From assembly GCA_021846125.1 (NCBI GenBank), contig JAJZCK010000006.1, positions 1 through 34,320 of the forward strand: DNA of 34,320 bases, given 5' to 3'. The DNA is from Actinomycetes bacterium (GTDB lineage: Bacteria > Actinomycetota > Acidimicrobiia > Acidimicrobiales > Bog-793). The first letter of the stretch is position 1, and every line of letters starts with the position of its first letter. A program made the translations under genes and the position numbers. The notes beneath the pieces are model-generated. The model saw only the letters and a program-made list of their open reading frames with translations, had not been told where the DNA came from and did not search any database. Positions 9,844 through 19,371 of the stretch are shown one piece after another.

Positions 9844-10314
9844 GTGTTCTGTCACAACTGCGGCCACCGCAACCCGCCGGACGTCAACTTCTGCTCGTCG
9901 TGCGGGACGGCACTCGTCCCGAGCGCCGACACCACGGTCTCGTTCGTCCCCGTCGACCCGTCCGGCGAGCTCGGCGACGACGAGCTCGGGCTCGCGGTCG
10001 GCGAGCTCCTCGAGGGAACCGGTGTCCTTCTCGTCAAGCGGGGTCCCGACGCTGGAGCGAAGTACGTCCTCGACAAGGAGGTCACCCGCGTCGGCCGCCA
10101 CCCCGAGAGCGACATCTTCCTCGACGACATCACCGTGTCGCGGCGCCACGCGGAGTTCGTGCGGGGGTCGGCCGGCTACGTCGTGCGCGACGTCGGCTCG
10201 CTGAACGGCACGTACGTGAACCGCGAGCGCATCGACGAGGTCGCTCTCGCCAGCGGCGACGAGGTGCAGGTCGGCAAGTTCAAGCTCGTCTTCGTCGCGG
10301 CCAGCGCGCATTGA
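9844..10314 (+). CDS. garA: FHA-domain protein with N-terminal zinc ribbon, GarA/OdhI-like
   Basis: CxxC pairs ([21 protein letters not shown]), TT motif ([12 protein letters not shown]), FHA core [23 protein letters not shown]...SLNGTYVN; directly after gcvH as in mycobacteria. Confidence 0.85.
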   Translation: MFCHNCGHRNPPDVNFCSSCGTALVPSADTTVSFVPVDPSGELGDDELGLAVGELLEGTGVLLVKRGPDAGAKYVLDKEVTRVGRHPESDIFLDDITVSRRHAEFVRGSAGYVVRDVGSLNGTYVNRERIDEVALASGDEVQVGKFKLVFVAASAH

Positions 10315-10351
10315 GCAGCGGGTCGCGGGCCGTCCGGATCGGGGGTGCGGT

Positions 10352-11983
10352 GTGACGGAGCGTGCGCACCTGTCGATCCGCGAGGTCCTCGACCTTCTCG
10401 TCCTCGAGTTCCCCGACGTGACGATCTCGAAGATCCGCTTCCTCGAGAGCCGCGGCCTGATCCACCCCGAGCGGACGCCGTCCGGGTACCGCAAGTTCTA
10501 CGAGCCCGACGTCGAGCGGCTCCGTTGGATCCTCCGCCAGCAGCGGGAGCACTTCCTGCCCCTGAAGGTCATCAAGGGGCGGCTCGACGCCGCTTCGGGC
10601 ATCGTGGAGCACGATCACGTCGAGGCGTCGCTGTTCGACGGCGACTGCCCGGAGCCACCGGCAGAGCCTGCGGCTCTCGTCGGTGCGGGCACACCGCCGA
10701 GCGCCACGCCGTCCAACGGCGCTGCGTCCAACGGCGCTGCGTCCAACGGCGCTGCGTCCAACGGCGCTGCGTCCAACGGCGCTGCGTCCAACGGCGAGCC
10801 GCCGAAGGGCCCGGCGGGTGTGGTGGTCCCGGTCGGCCAGCTGGCCGTTCCTGCGAGCGGGGTCGTGTCCCGGCCGGGCGCGCTGCACGCGGTGGCAGCC
10901 GGGGCGGCTCCGGCGAGCGCGTCGCGCCAGCCGAGAGCGTTCTCTGCGGCGAGTCCACGGCGCGCCGGCGACGGTGTCGGCAAACGGGAGGGCCCGGCAG
11001 TTGTCCACGTCCGGGCGCCGGGCATCGCGAGCGCCGCGGCAGCACAGCTATCCCACGACGGACCGCCGGCTCGTGGCTCGTCACCGGCACCGGTCGCCGT
11101 GCGTGCGGCGCCGGGCGCCGAGCTCGCTCGTGGCGCGGCACCGGTCGCGGGTCGAGCCACGGGGAGCCTCGGCGCGCGTGCCGAGGCTCCCGAGCGCGGC
11201 GTGCAGCCGCTCTCGTCGCGGCCCGACGCCGCGCCGGTAGCGCCCGGACGCTCGGTCATGCAGGGCGAAGACGCCGGCGCCGAGACCGCCGGCGCAAGGG
11301 ACGCCGGCGCCGAGACCGCCGGCGCAAGAGCGGAGAGTCCTCGATCCGCGGACGGCACCTCGGAGCGGGTGGCCGGCGGCACCGGGCGCAGCGCCCAGAG
11401 CGGCGAGCCGCAGCAGCCCGCCCAGAGACCCGCCTCGACGTCCGGGAGGGCCGGAGACGGCCGTCCGGCCAACGGCGGGGACGGCGGCGGACAGGGGCAC
11501 CGATCCTCCGCGCGCTCTCGCCGCGGCGCACCGGTTCCCAGCACGCCATCGGCTCGCGCGGCTCCCGGCGTGACCGCCTCGGCGGCCGGGGTGCCCGCGG
11601 GGGCGCCGAGCTTCAGCGCCGACGAGCTCGCGGACGCGGCGGGGATCGGGCCGGAGATCGTCGCAGAGCTCGAGGAGTACGGCTTCGTGTCGAGCAGGCT
11701 CGTCGCCGGGGTGCCTTGCTACGGCGAGGAGGCGCTCGCCGTGGCCCGCATCGCGGCCGGCTTCCGGGCCTACGGCATCGAGTCGCGTCACCTCCGCACC
11801 TTCAAGCATGCGGCAGAGCGCGAGGCGGGTCTGTTCTCCCAGGTCGTCACGCCCCTGCTGCGCCAGAGGAACCCTGCCGCGCACGAGAGAGCACAGGCGT
11901 CGCTCGCCGAGCTGACCGAGCTCGGCGCGGCGCTCCACGCGTCGCTCGTGCGCGCGGAGCTGCGCGACCTCGTGGGAGGGTGA
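10352..11983 (+). CDS. ftsR: MerR-family regulator, FtsR (Rv1828)-like, with about 300-aa low-complexity insertion
   Basis: N-term [56 protein letters not shown]-term conserved domain [29 protein letters not shown]...; Ala/Gly/Pro-rich middle. Confidence 0.82.
   Translation: MTERAHLSIREVLDLLVLEFPDVTISKIRFLESRGLIHPERTPSGYRKFYEPDVERLRWILRQQREHFLPLKVIKGRLDAASGIVEHDHVEASLFDGDCPEPPAEPAALVGAGTPPSATPSNGAASNGAASNGAASNGAASNGAASNGEPPKGPAGVVVPVGQLAVPASGVVSRPGALHAVAAGAAPASASRQPRAFSAASPRRAGDGVGKREGPAVVHVRAPGIASAAAAQLSHDGPPARGSSPAPVAVRAAPGAELARGAAPVAGRATGSLGARAEAPERGVQPLSSRPDAAPVAPGRSVMQGEDAGAETAGARDAGAETAGARAESPRSADGTSERVAGGTGRSAQSGEPQQPAQRPASTSGRAGDGRPANGGDGGGQGHRSSARSRRGAPVPSTPSARAAPGVTASAAGVPAGAPSFSADELADAAGIGPEIVAELEEYGFVSSRLVAGVPCYGEEALAVARIAAGFRAYGIESRHLRTFKHAAEREAGLFSQVVTPLLRQRNPAAHERAQASLAELTELGAALHASLVRAELRDLVGG
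10711..10797. repeat. 15-bp tandem repeat (about 5.7 copies) encoding (S/A)NGAA
   Basis: gtccaacggcgctgc at 10711, 10726, 10741, 10756, 10771 and partial at 10786. Confidence 0.97.
11270..11329. repeat. 30-bp tandem repeat, 2 copies ([10 protein letters not shown])
   Basis: gacgccggcgccgagaccgccggcgcaagg at 11270 and 11300 (last base differs). Confidence 0.95.
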
Positions 11984-12570
11984 GGCCGCCGGCCCGGCCC
12001 GTCGAGCTGCTCTCGCCGCGCGACCTCGCCGGGATCGCGAGGCGCCTCGGCACCGAGATCTCGGTCGGTCACCCGCGGGGGGTCGTCCTCGTCGGCGTGC
12101 TGAGCGGGAGCGTGTGCCTCCTCGCCGACGTGCTCAGGTGCGTCACGGTCGCGTGCGCGGTCGACTTCCTCGCCCTCTCCTCGTACGCGCCGGGCGCCGT
12201 CCGGGTCCAGGTCCTCCACGATCTCGGTCTCGACCTGTCCGACAGGGACGTGGTCGTCGTCGAGGACGTCGTCGACACGGGGCTCTCGGCGCGCTACGTG
12301 TGCGATCTCGTCACCCGCCACGGCGCGCGGCGCGTCCGGCTGTGCGCGCTGGCGGACCGACCCGGGCGCCGGATCGTGCCACTCGAGGTCGACTACGTCG
12401 GGCTCGAGGCACCCGAGGACTTCCTCGTCGGCTACGGGCTCGGGCTCGCCGGCCGCTACCGCAACCTCCCGGGCCTCGTCTCGCTCGGCGTCGCCGACCC
12501 GGACGTCGACGCCGACGAGCTCGACGCGGCTCTCCGGCGCGCCGCCCTCTACGGCACGCGCCCCGCGTGA
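11980..12570 (+). CDS. Hypoxanthine/purine phosphoribosyltransferase-like protein
   Basis: GTG start overlapping the ftsR stop (GTGA); PRPP motif [18 protein letters not shown]-terminal [17 protein letters not shown] typical of HPRT. Confidence 0.88.
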   Translation: MRPPARPVELLSPRDLAGIARRLGTEISVGHPRGVVLVGVLSGSVCLLADVLRCVTVACAVDFLALSSYAPGAVRVQVLHDLGLDLSDRDVVVVEDVVDTGLSARYVCDLVTRHGARRVRLCALADRPGRRIVPLEVDYVGLEAPEDFLVGYGLGLAGRYRNLPGLVSLGVADPDVDADELDAALRRAALYGTRPA

Positions 12571-12607
12571 GCGCCGGTCGCCGGCCTGCGGGGACTAAGT
12601 TGACCCC

Positions 12608-13111
12608 ATGATGGAGGTGCGTCTCGCGGCCGTCAGGGTCGATCTCCAGTCGAACACGCCCGTCATATTGCTGCAGGAGAAGGACGGCGACCGCTCCCTG
12701 CCGATCTTCATCGGTGCTCCCGAGGCCACCGCGATCGCGTACGCGATCCAAGGTGTCGACGTGCCCCGACCGATGACGCACGACCTCATGGTCGACCTGA
12801 TCGGCGCGCTCGGCGCGACCGTCGTGCGTGTCGTGGTGACCGAGGTGCGGGAGACGACGTACTACGCCGAGATCCACCTCGAGATGTCCGGACGCCGGTT
12901 CGAGGTCTCGTCGCGGCCGTCCGATGCCGTCGCGCTCGCCGCTCGCACCGGGTCGCCCTTGTTCGTCGCCGAGGAGCTCATGGACGTGGCCGGCGTCCTC
13001 GTCGAGACCGGCGAGGACGACGACGAGGAGACCCGCGGCGAGCCGGACGAGATCGTCGGGCGCTTCCGTGAGTTCCTCGACCAGGTCCGCCCGGAGGACT
13101 TCTCCGGCTGA
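12608..13111 (+). CDS. DUF151 bifunctional nuclease-family protein
   Basis: VILLQEKDGDRSLPIFIGAPEATAIAYAIQG...RPMTHDL...SRPSDAVALAARTGSPLFVAEELMD. Confidence 0.92.
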   Translation: MMEVRLAAVRVDLQSNTPVILLQEKDGDRSLPIFIGAPEATAIAYAIQGVDVPRPMTHDLMVDLIGALGATVVRVVVTEVRETTYYAEIHLEMSGRRFEVSSRPSDAVALAARTGSPLFVAEELMDVAGVLVETGEDDDEETRGEPDEIVGRFREFLDQVRPEDFSG

Positions 13112-13198
13112 CGCCCGCCTGCGACACTCGTCGCCCGGGTGGCGCTCGCCGCTCGCCGCGGCTCCGACCGGTGGAGGGCCGGCGGCGCTGCTGCGTCG

Positions 13199-13227
13199 TT
13201 GACCGGCGTCGCGCCAGCACGTAGCCT
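13199..13227 (+). promoter_or_regulatory. Housekeeping-type promoter TTGACC-N17-TAGCCT
   Basis: -35 TTGACC 13199-13204, -10 TAGCCT 13222-13227, 17-bp spacer, upstream of MerR gene; GACACC...GGTGTC inverted repeat at 13232-13257. Confidence 0.65.
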
Positions 13228-13336
13228 GTCTGACACCGGCGTAACTACTCGGGTGTCCTCGACCGGTGGACGAGAGGCCCGTGACCGCTCGGCAAGGTGC
13301 CGGGCCGGGCAGAGCGCGGGGCGGGAGGCAGGTGCC

Positions 13337-13861
13337 GTGGCACCAGGAGGCAGCGAGTCGGGGTTCCGGGGTCCCCAGGTCTGCTCGATCGTCGGCATCA
13401 CCTACCGGCAGCTGGACTACTGGGCGCGCACGGACCTGTTGCGGCCCTCCCTCGCCGAGGCGCGTGGCAGTGGCACGCAGCGCCTCTACTCCTACAGCGA
13501 CCTTCTCGAGCTGAAGGTGATCAAGCAGCTCCTCGATGCCGGAGTGCACCTGCGCGAGGCGCGCAGGGCCGTGGCCTGCCTGCGGGAGGGTGGTGACGAC
13601 CTCGCGACGGCGAACCTCGTGCTCGTCGGGGGCGGGACGCTGCTCGCGCGCTCGGGGGAGGAGATCGTCGACCTTCTCCGAGGCGGGCAGGGCGTGTTCA
13701 ACATCGTCCCCCTCGCCGGTGTCGTCGACGAGCTCGACGCCGCGATCGTCGCGTTCCGGTCGGCGCCAGGAGACGAGCCTGTGCGCCGGCAAACGGCGCC
13801 GGGGGCCACAGGCGACCTGACCGGTGGCGCAGCCCTGCCACGCGCCGCGGGCGAGAGCTAG
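13337..13861 (+). CDS. MerR-family regulator (Rv1830-like position)
   Basis: VCSIVGITYRQLDYWARTDLLRPSLAEARGSGTQRLYSYSDLLELKVIKQLLDAGVHLREARRAV; GTG preceded by GGGAGG at 8 nt. Confidence 0.88.
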   Translation: MAPGGSESGFRGPQVCSIVGITYRQLDYWARTDLLRPSLAEARGSGTQRLYSYSDLLELKVIKQLLDAGVHLREARRAVACLREGGDDLATANLVLVGGGTLLARSGEEIVDLLRGGQGVFNIVPLAGVVDELDAAIVAFRSAPGDEPVRRQTAPGATGDLTGGAALPRAAGES

Positions 13862-13905
13862 GGGTCGAGTCGCCTCGTCGGCCACGTGCCGGCCGTACGC
13901 GGTCG

Positions 13906-14250
13906 GTGCGCTTCGCGCACGAGTCGGAGGCAAGGCTCGCTGCCCTGCTCGACTTCTACGGAGTCGCCTGGGAGTACGAGCCGGTGGAGTTCGTGCTCGA
14001 GTGGGATGCCGCCGGGCGGCCGGTCTCCGCGTTCCGTCCAGATTTCTACCTCGTCGACCACTGCGTGTTCGTCGAGCTGACGACGTTGCGCCAGGATCTC
14101 GTGACCCGCAAGCACGCAAAGCTGCGCCGCCTCGGCGAGCTGCATCCCGGGGTGCGCGTCACTCTCCTCCACCGGCGGGACTACGTCAACCTGCTCGTAC
14201 GTGAACGTCTCGGCCTGCTCGCCCTGCAGCCTGCGCTGCGCTCGGCATGA
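13906..14250 (+). CDS. PD-(D/E)XK nuclease-like small protein
   Basis: FRPDFYLVDHCVFVELTTLRQDLVTRKHAKLRRL: PD...ExT with downstream Lys; GTG start; overlaps gcvT start by 4 bp. Confidence 0.65.
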   Translation: MRFAHESEARLAALLDFYGVAWEYEPVEFVLEWDAAGRPVSAFRPDFYLVDHCVFVELTTLRQDLVTRKHAKLRRLGELHPGVRVTLLHRRDYVNLLVRERLGLLALQPALRSA

Positions 14251-15377
14251 CCCTCGAGAGGAGCCCGCTGCATGCGGCTCACGTCGAGCTCGGCGCGACG
14301 TTCGTGGAGTTCGGCGGTTGGGAGATGCCACTCAGCTATCCGTCGGGCACCCTCGCGGAGCATCTCGCGTGCCGGCACGGCGCGGTCGTGTTCGACGTCA
14401 GCCACCTCGGCACGGTCCGGCTCGAGGGGCCGGGCAGCTTCGCCCTGTTGCAGGCGACGCTCACGAACGACCTCGGCCGCATCGCTCCGGGCGGTGCCCA
14501 GTACAGCCACCTGCTGGCCGAGCACGACGCGTCGGTGCTCGACGACATGATCGTCTGGTGGCTCGGCGAGGAGCGCTTCGACGTCATGCCGAACGCGTCG
14601 AACACCGCGAGTGTCCGCGCCGCGATCGGAGGCGTCGACGTCACCGCCGGTCGTGTCGTGCTGGCGGTCCAAGGCCCGCGTGCGCGCGAGGCCCTCGCTG
14701 CGGTGAGCCCGGAGGCCGCGCGAGTCGGTAGGTTCCGCACGGTCGCGTTCCAGCTCCGCGGCGCCGCGTGCGTCGCAGCGGGGACCGGCTACACCGGAGA
14801 GGACGGCGTGGAGTGCGCGGTGCCAGCCGAGGTCGCGGGCAAGGTGCTCGCCGACCTGCTCGCGGCGGGTGCGGTGCCGGCAGGCCTCGGCGCGCGCGAC
14901 ACGCTCCGGCTGGAGGCGGGCCTGCCGCTCCACGGCCACGAGCTCGGTCCAGGGATCACGCCGCTGCAGGCGGGTCTCGGCTGGGTTGTCGCCTGGTCCA
15001 AGCCCACCTTCGCGGGGCGCGAAGCGCTCGCCGCGGAGCGGGCGAGCGGTCCCCGTCGGTTGCTCCGCGGCCTTCTCGGCGACGGTCGCCGGCCGCTGCG
15101 CTCCGGCATGACATGCGCTCGGACAGCCGGCCCGATCGGCGGCGGGCAGCAGGGCGCCGGACCCCGAAGCGAAACGAGCGATCTCGCGGGCGAGGTGGTG
15201 GGCCAGGTGACGAGCGGGAACTTCTCGCCCGTGCTCGGACGTGGGATCGGGCTCGCGTTCCTGGCCCCGGACACCCCCGGCGGCGCGGAGCTCCTCGTCA
15301 CCGGTCGCGGTGCCGGGCTGCCGGCGACAGTCGTCCGACCGCCCTTCCACCGCCTGGCGCTGCCCGCTCGTTCGTAG
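14247..15377 (+). CDS. gcvT: Aminomethyltransferase (glycine cleavage T protein)
   Basis: SPLHAAHVELGATFVEFGGWEMPLSY...VFDVSHLGTVRLEGP...GLGARDTLRLEAGLPLHGHEL...VGQVTSGNFSPVLGRGIGLAF. Confidence 0.92.
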   Translation: MTLERSPLHAAHVELGATFVEFGGWEMPLSYPSGTLAEHLACRHGAVVFDVSHLGTVRLEGPGSFALLQATLTNDLGRIAPGGAQYSHLLAEHDASVLDDMIVWWLGEERFDVMPNASNTASVRAAIGGVDVTAGRVVLAVQGPRAREALAAVSPEAARVGRFRTVAFQLRGAACVAAGTGYTGEDGVECAVPAEVAGKVLADLLAAGAVPAGLGARDTLRLEAGLPLHGHELGPGITPLQAGLGWVVAWSKPTFAGREALAAERASGPRRLLRGLLGDGRRPLRSGMTCARTAGPIGGGQQGAGPRSETSDLAGEVVGQVTSGNFSPVLGRGIGLAFLAPDTPGGAELLVTGRGAGLPATVVRPPFHRLALPARS

Positions 15378-15389
15378 CAGGTCCGCTGC

Positions 15390-15446
15390 GCCTCCGGGAG
15401 CTGTGCCTCCGGGAGCTGTGCCTTCGGGACTACGCCTCCGAAGCTG
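15390..15446. repeat. Degenerate 15-bp-period repeat between and into 3' ends of gcvT/mmpL
   Basis: gcctccgggagctgt at 15390 and 15405, then gccttcgggactacg and gcctccgaagctg. Confidence 0.8.
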
Positions 15447-17757
15447 GCCCCGCAGCGCCGACGAGCGCGGGGGCCCGCTCGTCAGCGGTCGTGTCGGCGC
15501 GGCTGAGCTTTGCTGGCCACCAGTTCCACCGGCCGAGAAGGGCCACGACCGACGGGACGATGAGCGTCCGGACGAGGAAGGTGTCCATCAGTATCCCGAT
15601 CGCGAGACCGAAGCCGATGTCCCGGATCTGACTGCCACTCGACCCGCTGCCGCCCGTGATCGCGAGGACGCCGAAGGTCCCCGCGAGGACGAGGCCGGCC
15701 GAGGTCACCGTCGGTCCCGTCCTCGCCACCGCGCGCACCACCGCCTCGTGGAGCGGAAGGTCGTGCGCCTCCTCGCGGATCCGGGTCATGACGAGGATGT
15801 TGTAGTCCTCGCCCAGCGCGAGGAGGAACAAGAACATGAGGAACGGGAGGATGAAGGTGATGCCGTTGCTGCCGCCGATGTCGATGAACGCGATCGTCGA
15901 CACGCCGAGCGCCGCGAGGTAGGAGAGGGCGACGCTCACGATCAGGTAGAGCGGGGCGATCGCGCTGCGCAGCACGAGGGCGAGGAGGATCGCGATCGCG
16001 AGGATCGCGACGGGGACGATGTGGGTGAGGTCGTGGTTCGACGTGCTGCTGACGTCGTAGAGGGCGGCAGCCTCGCCCGCGAGGCCGCTGCGGACGGCAC
16101 CGGACGCTGCAGCTGCGCGCGTCACGACCGCCCGGATCTGCGGCGTGGCGTCCATCGCGGCGGTCGACTGCTGGCCGCCGGCGCGAAGTGTGGCCTCGAA
16201 CTGGATCGTCCTGCCGTCCGGCGAGACGAACTGGCTCGTCGAGCGGAACGCGTTGTAGTCCGCTAGCGGGATCCTCGCGGGGTACGGGTCGACTGGAGAG
16301 AGCTTCGTCGGGACGCCGAGCAGCTCGTGCAGGCGGGTATAGGTCGCCGGCGAGAGCGCGTGGCCGTTGGGGTCGAGCGGGCCGGAGATCCGGGTGATCT
16401 GGCCCGAGCCGACGAGCGACCTCTCGGCTGCGACCGCAGCGGCGGGGTCCACCCAGAGCGGACGGGTGTAGACGAGAGCGATGTTCGCGGGGTTCTCGCT
16501 CGCGCCGGGGAAGTACCTGGTGAGCGCGGCGTTGCCTGCTGCGGCGTCGGTACCCGCGGGGGCGTTGAGCGATCCGCCGAAGCCGCCCGAGCGGTAGCCG
16601 AGCGCCGCAGCCGCGAGCGCGCCGAAGATCACGACGCCGGTGACGAGCGTGATCCCGGGCCGCGCCACGAGACGCGTCGCGATGCTCGACCACGCGCCCA
16701 CCTTGGCCGGCGCCCTGTCCACCTGCGACGGCCAGAACACGGCCCTGCCGAAGATCGCCAGGAGCGCGGGCAGCAAGGTCAGCCCTGCGAGGAGCATGAC
16801 GGCGATGCCGAGAGCGAGAGGGATCCCGAGGTCCTTGTAGATCCCGAAGCTCGCGAGGAGCAGGCTCAGCAGGGCGAAGATCACCGTGCCCGCGGACGCG
16901 CTGATCGACTCGCCGACACGCACGAGCGCGTGGATGACGGCCTCGTGTGGCTCGAGCCCGTGGCGCAGCTCTTCGCGGACCCGGAAGACGAGGAAGAGCC
17001 CGTAGTCGGTGCCCGCCCCGAGGATCAAGACGATGAGGAGGAGCTCGGTGATCTCTGAGATCTTCAGCCCGTCCGCACCGAGACCGCCGATGAAGCGCGT
17101 CGAGACGAGGAGCGCGAACGCCGCGGGGAGCAGCGTGACGAGGGGCGCGAGGAGGCTGCGGAAGATGAGAAGGAGGAGGACGACGATCAGCAGCAGCGAG
17201 AGCGACTGGGTCTTGCTGCCCGTCGAGTTCGAGCTCTTCTGATTGGCGACGTTCGTCGCGATCGCCCCGGCGAGATCGAGCCGGAGGCCCGCCGGCGCTC
17301 CGACACGCGAGAACGTCGCCTGGATCTCGCCGAGGACGGTCTTCTGGGTGGCGACGTCCGAGCTGTTCACGCGGAGCTTGACGACGATCTCCGTCGCCCT
17401 GCCGTCTGGCGAGGCACCGAGCTCACGGGCACCGGTGACGCGGGCGACACCGTCGACAGCGTGCACCTCACGTGCGATCGCCGCCTGGTCTGCGCTCGTC
17501 AGCGGGCCGGCCGGCCGAGATGCGACGACCGTCGTCTCGCTCGTGGTGGCCGAGCTCCCGAGGATCGGCGCGAGCAGGCTCGCAGCCTGAGAGCTCGGGG
17601 CACTCGACGGCAGGAACTGCGAGTTGTCGTTGTTGACCTGGCTCCCGAGCGAGGGGAGCGAGTGCGACGACACGACGATCGCGGCGATCCACGCGAGCAC
17701 GACGAGGTAGCGGAAGCGGACGACGAAGCGACCGAGGCCGCCGAAGAAGGTGTTCAT
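15430..17757 (-). CDS. MMPL-family RND transporter
   Basis: 775 aa, two hydrophobic repeats, LILGAGTDYGLFLVFRVREELRHG and ALGEDYNILVMTRIREEAHD motifs; AGGAGA upstream of ATG. Confidence 0.94.
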   Translation of the reverse strand: MNTFFGGLGRFVVRFRYLVVLAWIAAIVVSSHSLPSLGSQVNNDNSQFLPSSAPSSQAASLLAPILGSSATTSETTVVASRPAGPLTSADQAAIAREVHAVDGVARVTGARELGASPDGRATEIVVKLRVNSSDVATQKTVLGEIQATFSRVGAPAGLRLDLAGAIATNVANQKSSNSTGSKTQSLSLLLIVVLLLLIFRSLLAPLVTLLPAAFALLVSTRFIGGLGADGLKISEITELLLIVLILGAGTDYGLFLVFRVREELRHGLEPHEAVIHALVRVGESISASAGTVIFALLSLLLASFGIYKDLGIPLALGIAVMLLAGLTLLPALLAIFGRAVFWPSQVDRAPAKVGAWSSIATRLVARPGITLVTGVVIFGALAAAALGYRSGGFGGSLNAPAGTDAAAGNAALTRYFPGASENPANIALVYTRPLWVDPAAAVAAERSLVGSGQITRISGPLDPNGHALSPATYTRLHELLGVPTKLSPVDPYPARIPLADYNAFRSTSQFVSPDGRTIQFEATLRAGGQQSTAAMDATPQIRAVVTRAAAASGAVRSGLAGEAAALYDVSSTSNHDLTHIVPVAILAIAILLALVLRSAIAPLYLIVSVALSYLAALGVSTIAFIDIGGSNGITFILPFLMFLFLLALGEDYNILVMTRIREEAHDLPLHEAVVRAVARTGPTVTSAGLVLAGTFGVLAITGGSGSSGSQIRDIGFGLAIGILMDTFLVRTLIVPSVVALLGRWNWWPAKLSRADTTADERAPALVGAAGPASEA

Positions 17758-17769
17758 GGAGGTCTCCTG

Positions 17770-19371
17770 TCAGAGGTGCGCGTCGAGAGCCAGCGTGTGG
17801 TCGTCGACCGCCGGCGGGCGGCCGTCGACGTCCACACGGGCGGGGCCGGCGCGCCGGAGCTCGACGTGGGGAATGACGAGCGAGCCGAGGAATGCGAGGA
17901 AGCCGATCGGGATCGCTATGAGGAACACCGTGCGGATCGAGTCTGCGTAACCGGCCACGAACGCGTCCCTGATCGGTCGCGCGAGATGGTCGAGCAGCTG
18001 CGGCGTCATGCTCGCACCGGTGACGCCTCGCGGGAGGGTCGCGCCGTGGAGGTGGCGCGCCAGGTTGCCGACGAGGACGTTCGAGAAGATCGCGCCGAAC
18101 ACCGCGGTCCCGAACGAGCCGCCGATCGAGCGGAAGAAGGTGGCACCAGACGTCGCGACCCCGAGCTCGCTCTGGGGGAGCGAGTTCTGCACGATGAGGA
18201 CGAGCACCTGCATCACGCCGCCGAGGCCCATCCCGAGCACGACCATGTAGAGCGAGGACGATGCGGTCCCGCTGCCGACGCCGAGCCGCGAGAGCAGCAC
18301 GAGGCCGAGCGTCATCGCGGCGGTGCCGGCGATGGGGAAGGTCCGGTAGCGACCGGTCCTGCTGATGACCTGGCCGGATGCGATCGAGACGACGAGGAGG
18401 CCGGCCATGAGGGGGAGCAGGTCGACGCCGGAGATCGTGGGCGACGCGCCGCGCACGATCTGGAAGTACGCGGGCAGGTAGGTGATCGCCCCGAACATCG
18501 CGAAGCCGACGATGAAGCCGACCACGCTCGTCGTCGAGAATGCCCGGCTCGCGAACAGGTGCAGCGGCAGCACCGGCTCCGCTGCACGCCGCTCGACCAC
18601 GATGAACGCGACGGTGAACACCGCGCCGGCGACTCCCATCGCGTAGATGGGGGCCGAGCTCCACCGGTAGGTCGTGCCGCCGAGGCTGGTGAGCAGGACG
18701 AAGCTCGTGGCCGCGAGCGCGAGGAGCGACGTGCCGAGGTAGTCGATCACGTGGTGGACGCGGGTGCTGTGGCCGGGCACGGTCGTCGCGACGACGAAGA
18801 GCGCGACGGCCCCGATCGGCAGGTTGACGTAGAAGATCCACCGCCACGACAGCTGCTCGACGAACACCCCTCCGAGGAGCGGCCCGACGACGCTCGCGAC
18901 GCCGAAGACCGCTCCGAACAGTCCCTGGTAGCGACCGCGGTCACGGGGCGGGACGACGTCGCCGACGATCGACTGGGCACCGACCATGAGGCCACCGCCC
19001 CCGAGGCCCTGCACCGCGCGGAAGGCGATCAGCTCGAGCATCGAGTGGCTGACGCCGGAGAGGACCGAGCCGGCGAGGAAGATCACGATCGACGCCTGGA
19101 AGAAGACCTTCCGGCCGTAGAGGTCGCCGAGCTTGCCCCACAGCGGCGTCGACGCGGTCGAGGCGAGCAGGTAGGCGACGACGACCCAGGAGAGGTGCGA
19201 GGCGCCGTGCAGGTCCGCGACGATCGTCGGCAGGGCGGTCGAGACGATCGTCTGGTCGAGAGCGGCGAGCAGCATGCCGAGCATGAGCGCGCCGATGATC
19301 AGCAGGATCCGCCGCCGGGCGAGGGCGGGGATCTCCGGGTCGGCAGGGCCGAGCGCGGCGGTGTCGGTCAT
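17770..19371 (-). CDS. DHA2-family MFS multidrug transporter (14-TMS type)
   Basis: LDQTIVSTALPTIVADL, YLLASTASTPLWGKLGDLYGRKVFFQ, FRAVQGLGGGGLMVGAQSIVGDVVPPRDRGRYQG. Confidence 0.95.
   Translation of the reverse strand: MTDTAALGPADPEIPALARRRILLIIGALMLGMLLAALDQTIVSTALPTIVADLHGASHLSWVVVAYLLASTASTPLWGKLGDLYGRKVFFQASIVIFLAGSVLSGVSHSMLELIAFRAVQGLGGGGLMVGAQSIVGDVVPPRDRGRYQGLFGAVFGVASVVGPLLGGVFVEQLSWRWIFYVNLPIGAVALFVVATTVPGHSTRVHHVIDYLGTSLLALAATSFVLLTSLGGTTYRWSSAPIYAMGVAGAVFTVAFIVVERRAAEPVLPLHLFASRAFSTTSVVGFIVGFAMFGAITYLPAYFQIVRGASPTISGVDLLPLMAGLLVVSIASGQVISRTGRYRTFPIAGTAAMTLGLVLLSRLGVGSGTASSSLYMVVLGMGLGGVMQVLVLIVQNSLPQSELGVATSGATFFRSIGGSFGTAVFGAIFSNVLVGNLARHLHGATLPRGVTGASMTPQLLDHLARPIRDAFVAGYADSIRTVFLIAIPIGFLAFLGSLVIPHVELRRAGPARVDVDGRPPAVDDHTLALDAHL

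Noticed and set aside
8011-10494. 827-aa minus-strand ORF antisense to the PMM fusion, gcvH and garA
   Set aside because: Arg/Asp/His-rich composition and no recognisable domain; arises from high-GC codon bias opposite real genes.
14247-15377. Frameshift in gcvT because of unusual sequence around 15110-15190
   Set aside because: Frame resumes with conserved VGQVTSGNFSPVLGRGIGLAF without a shift, so it is a short insertion and not a pseudogene.
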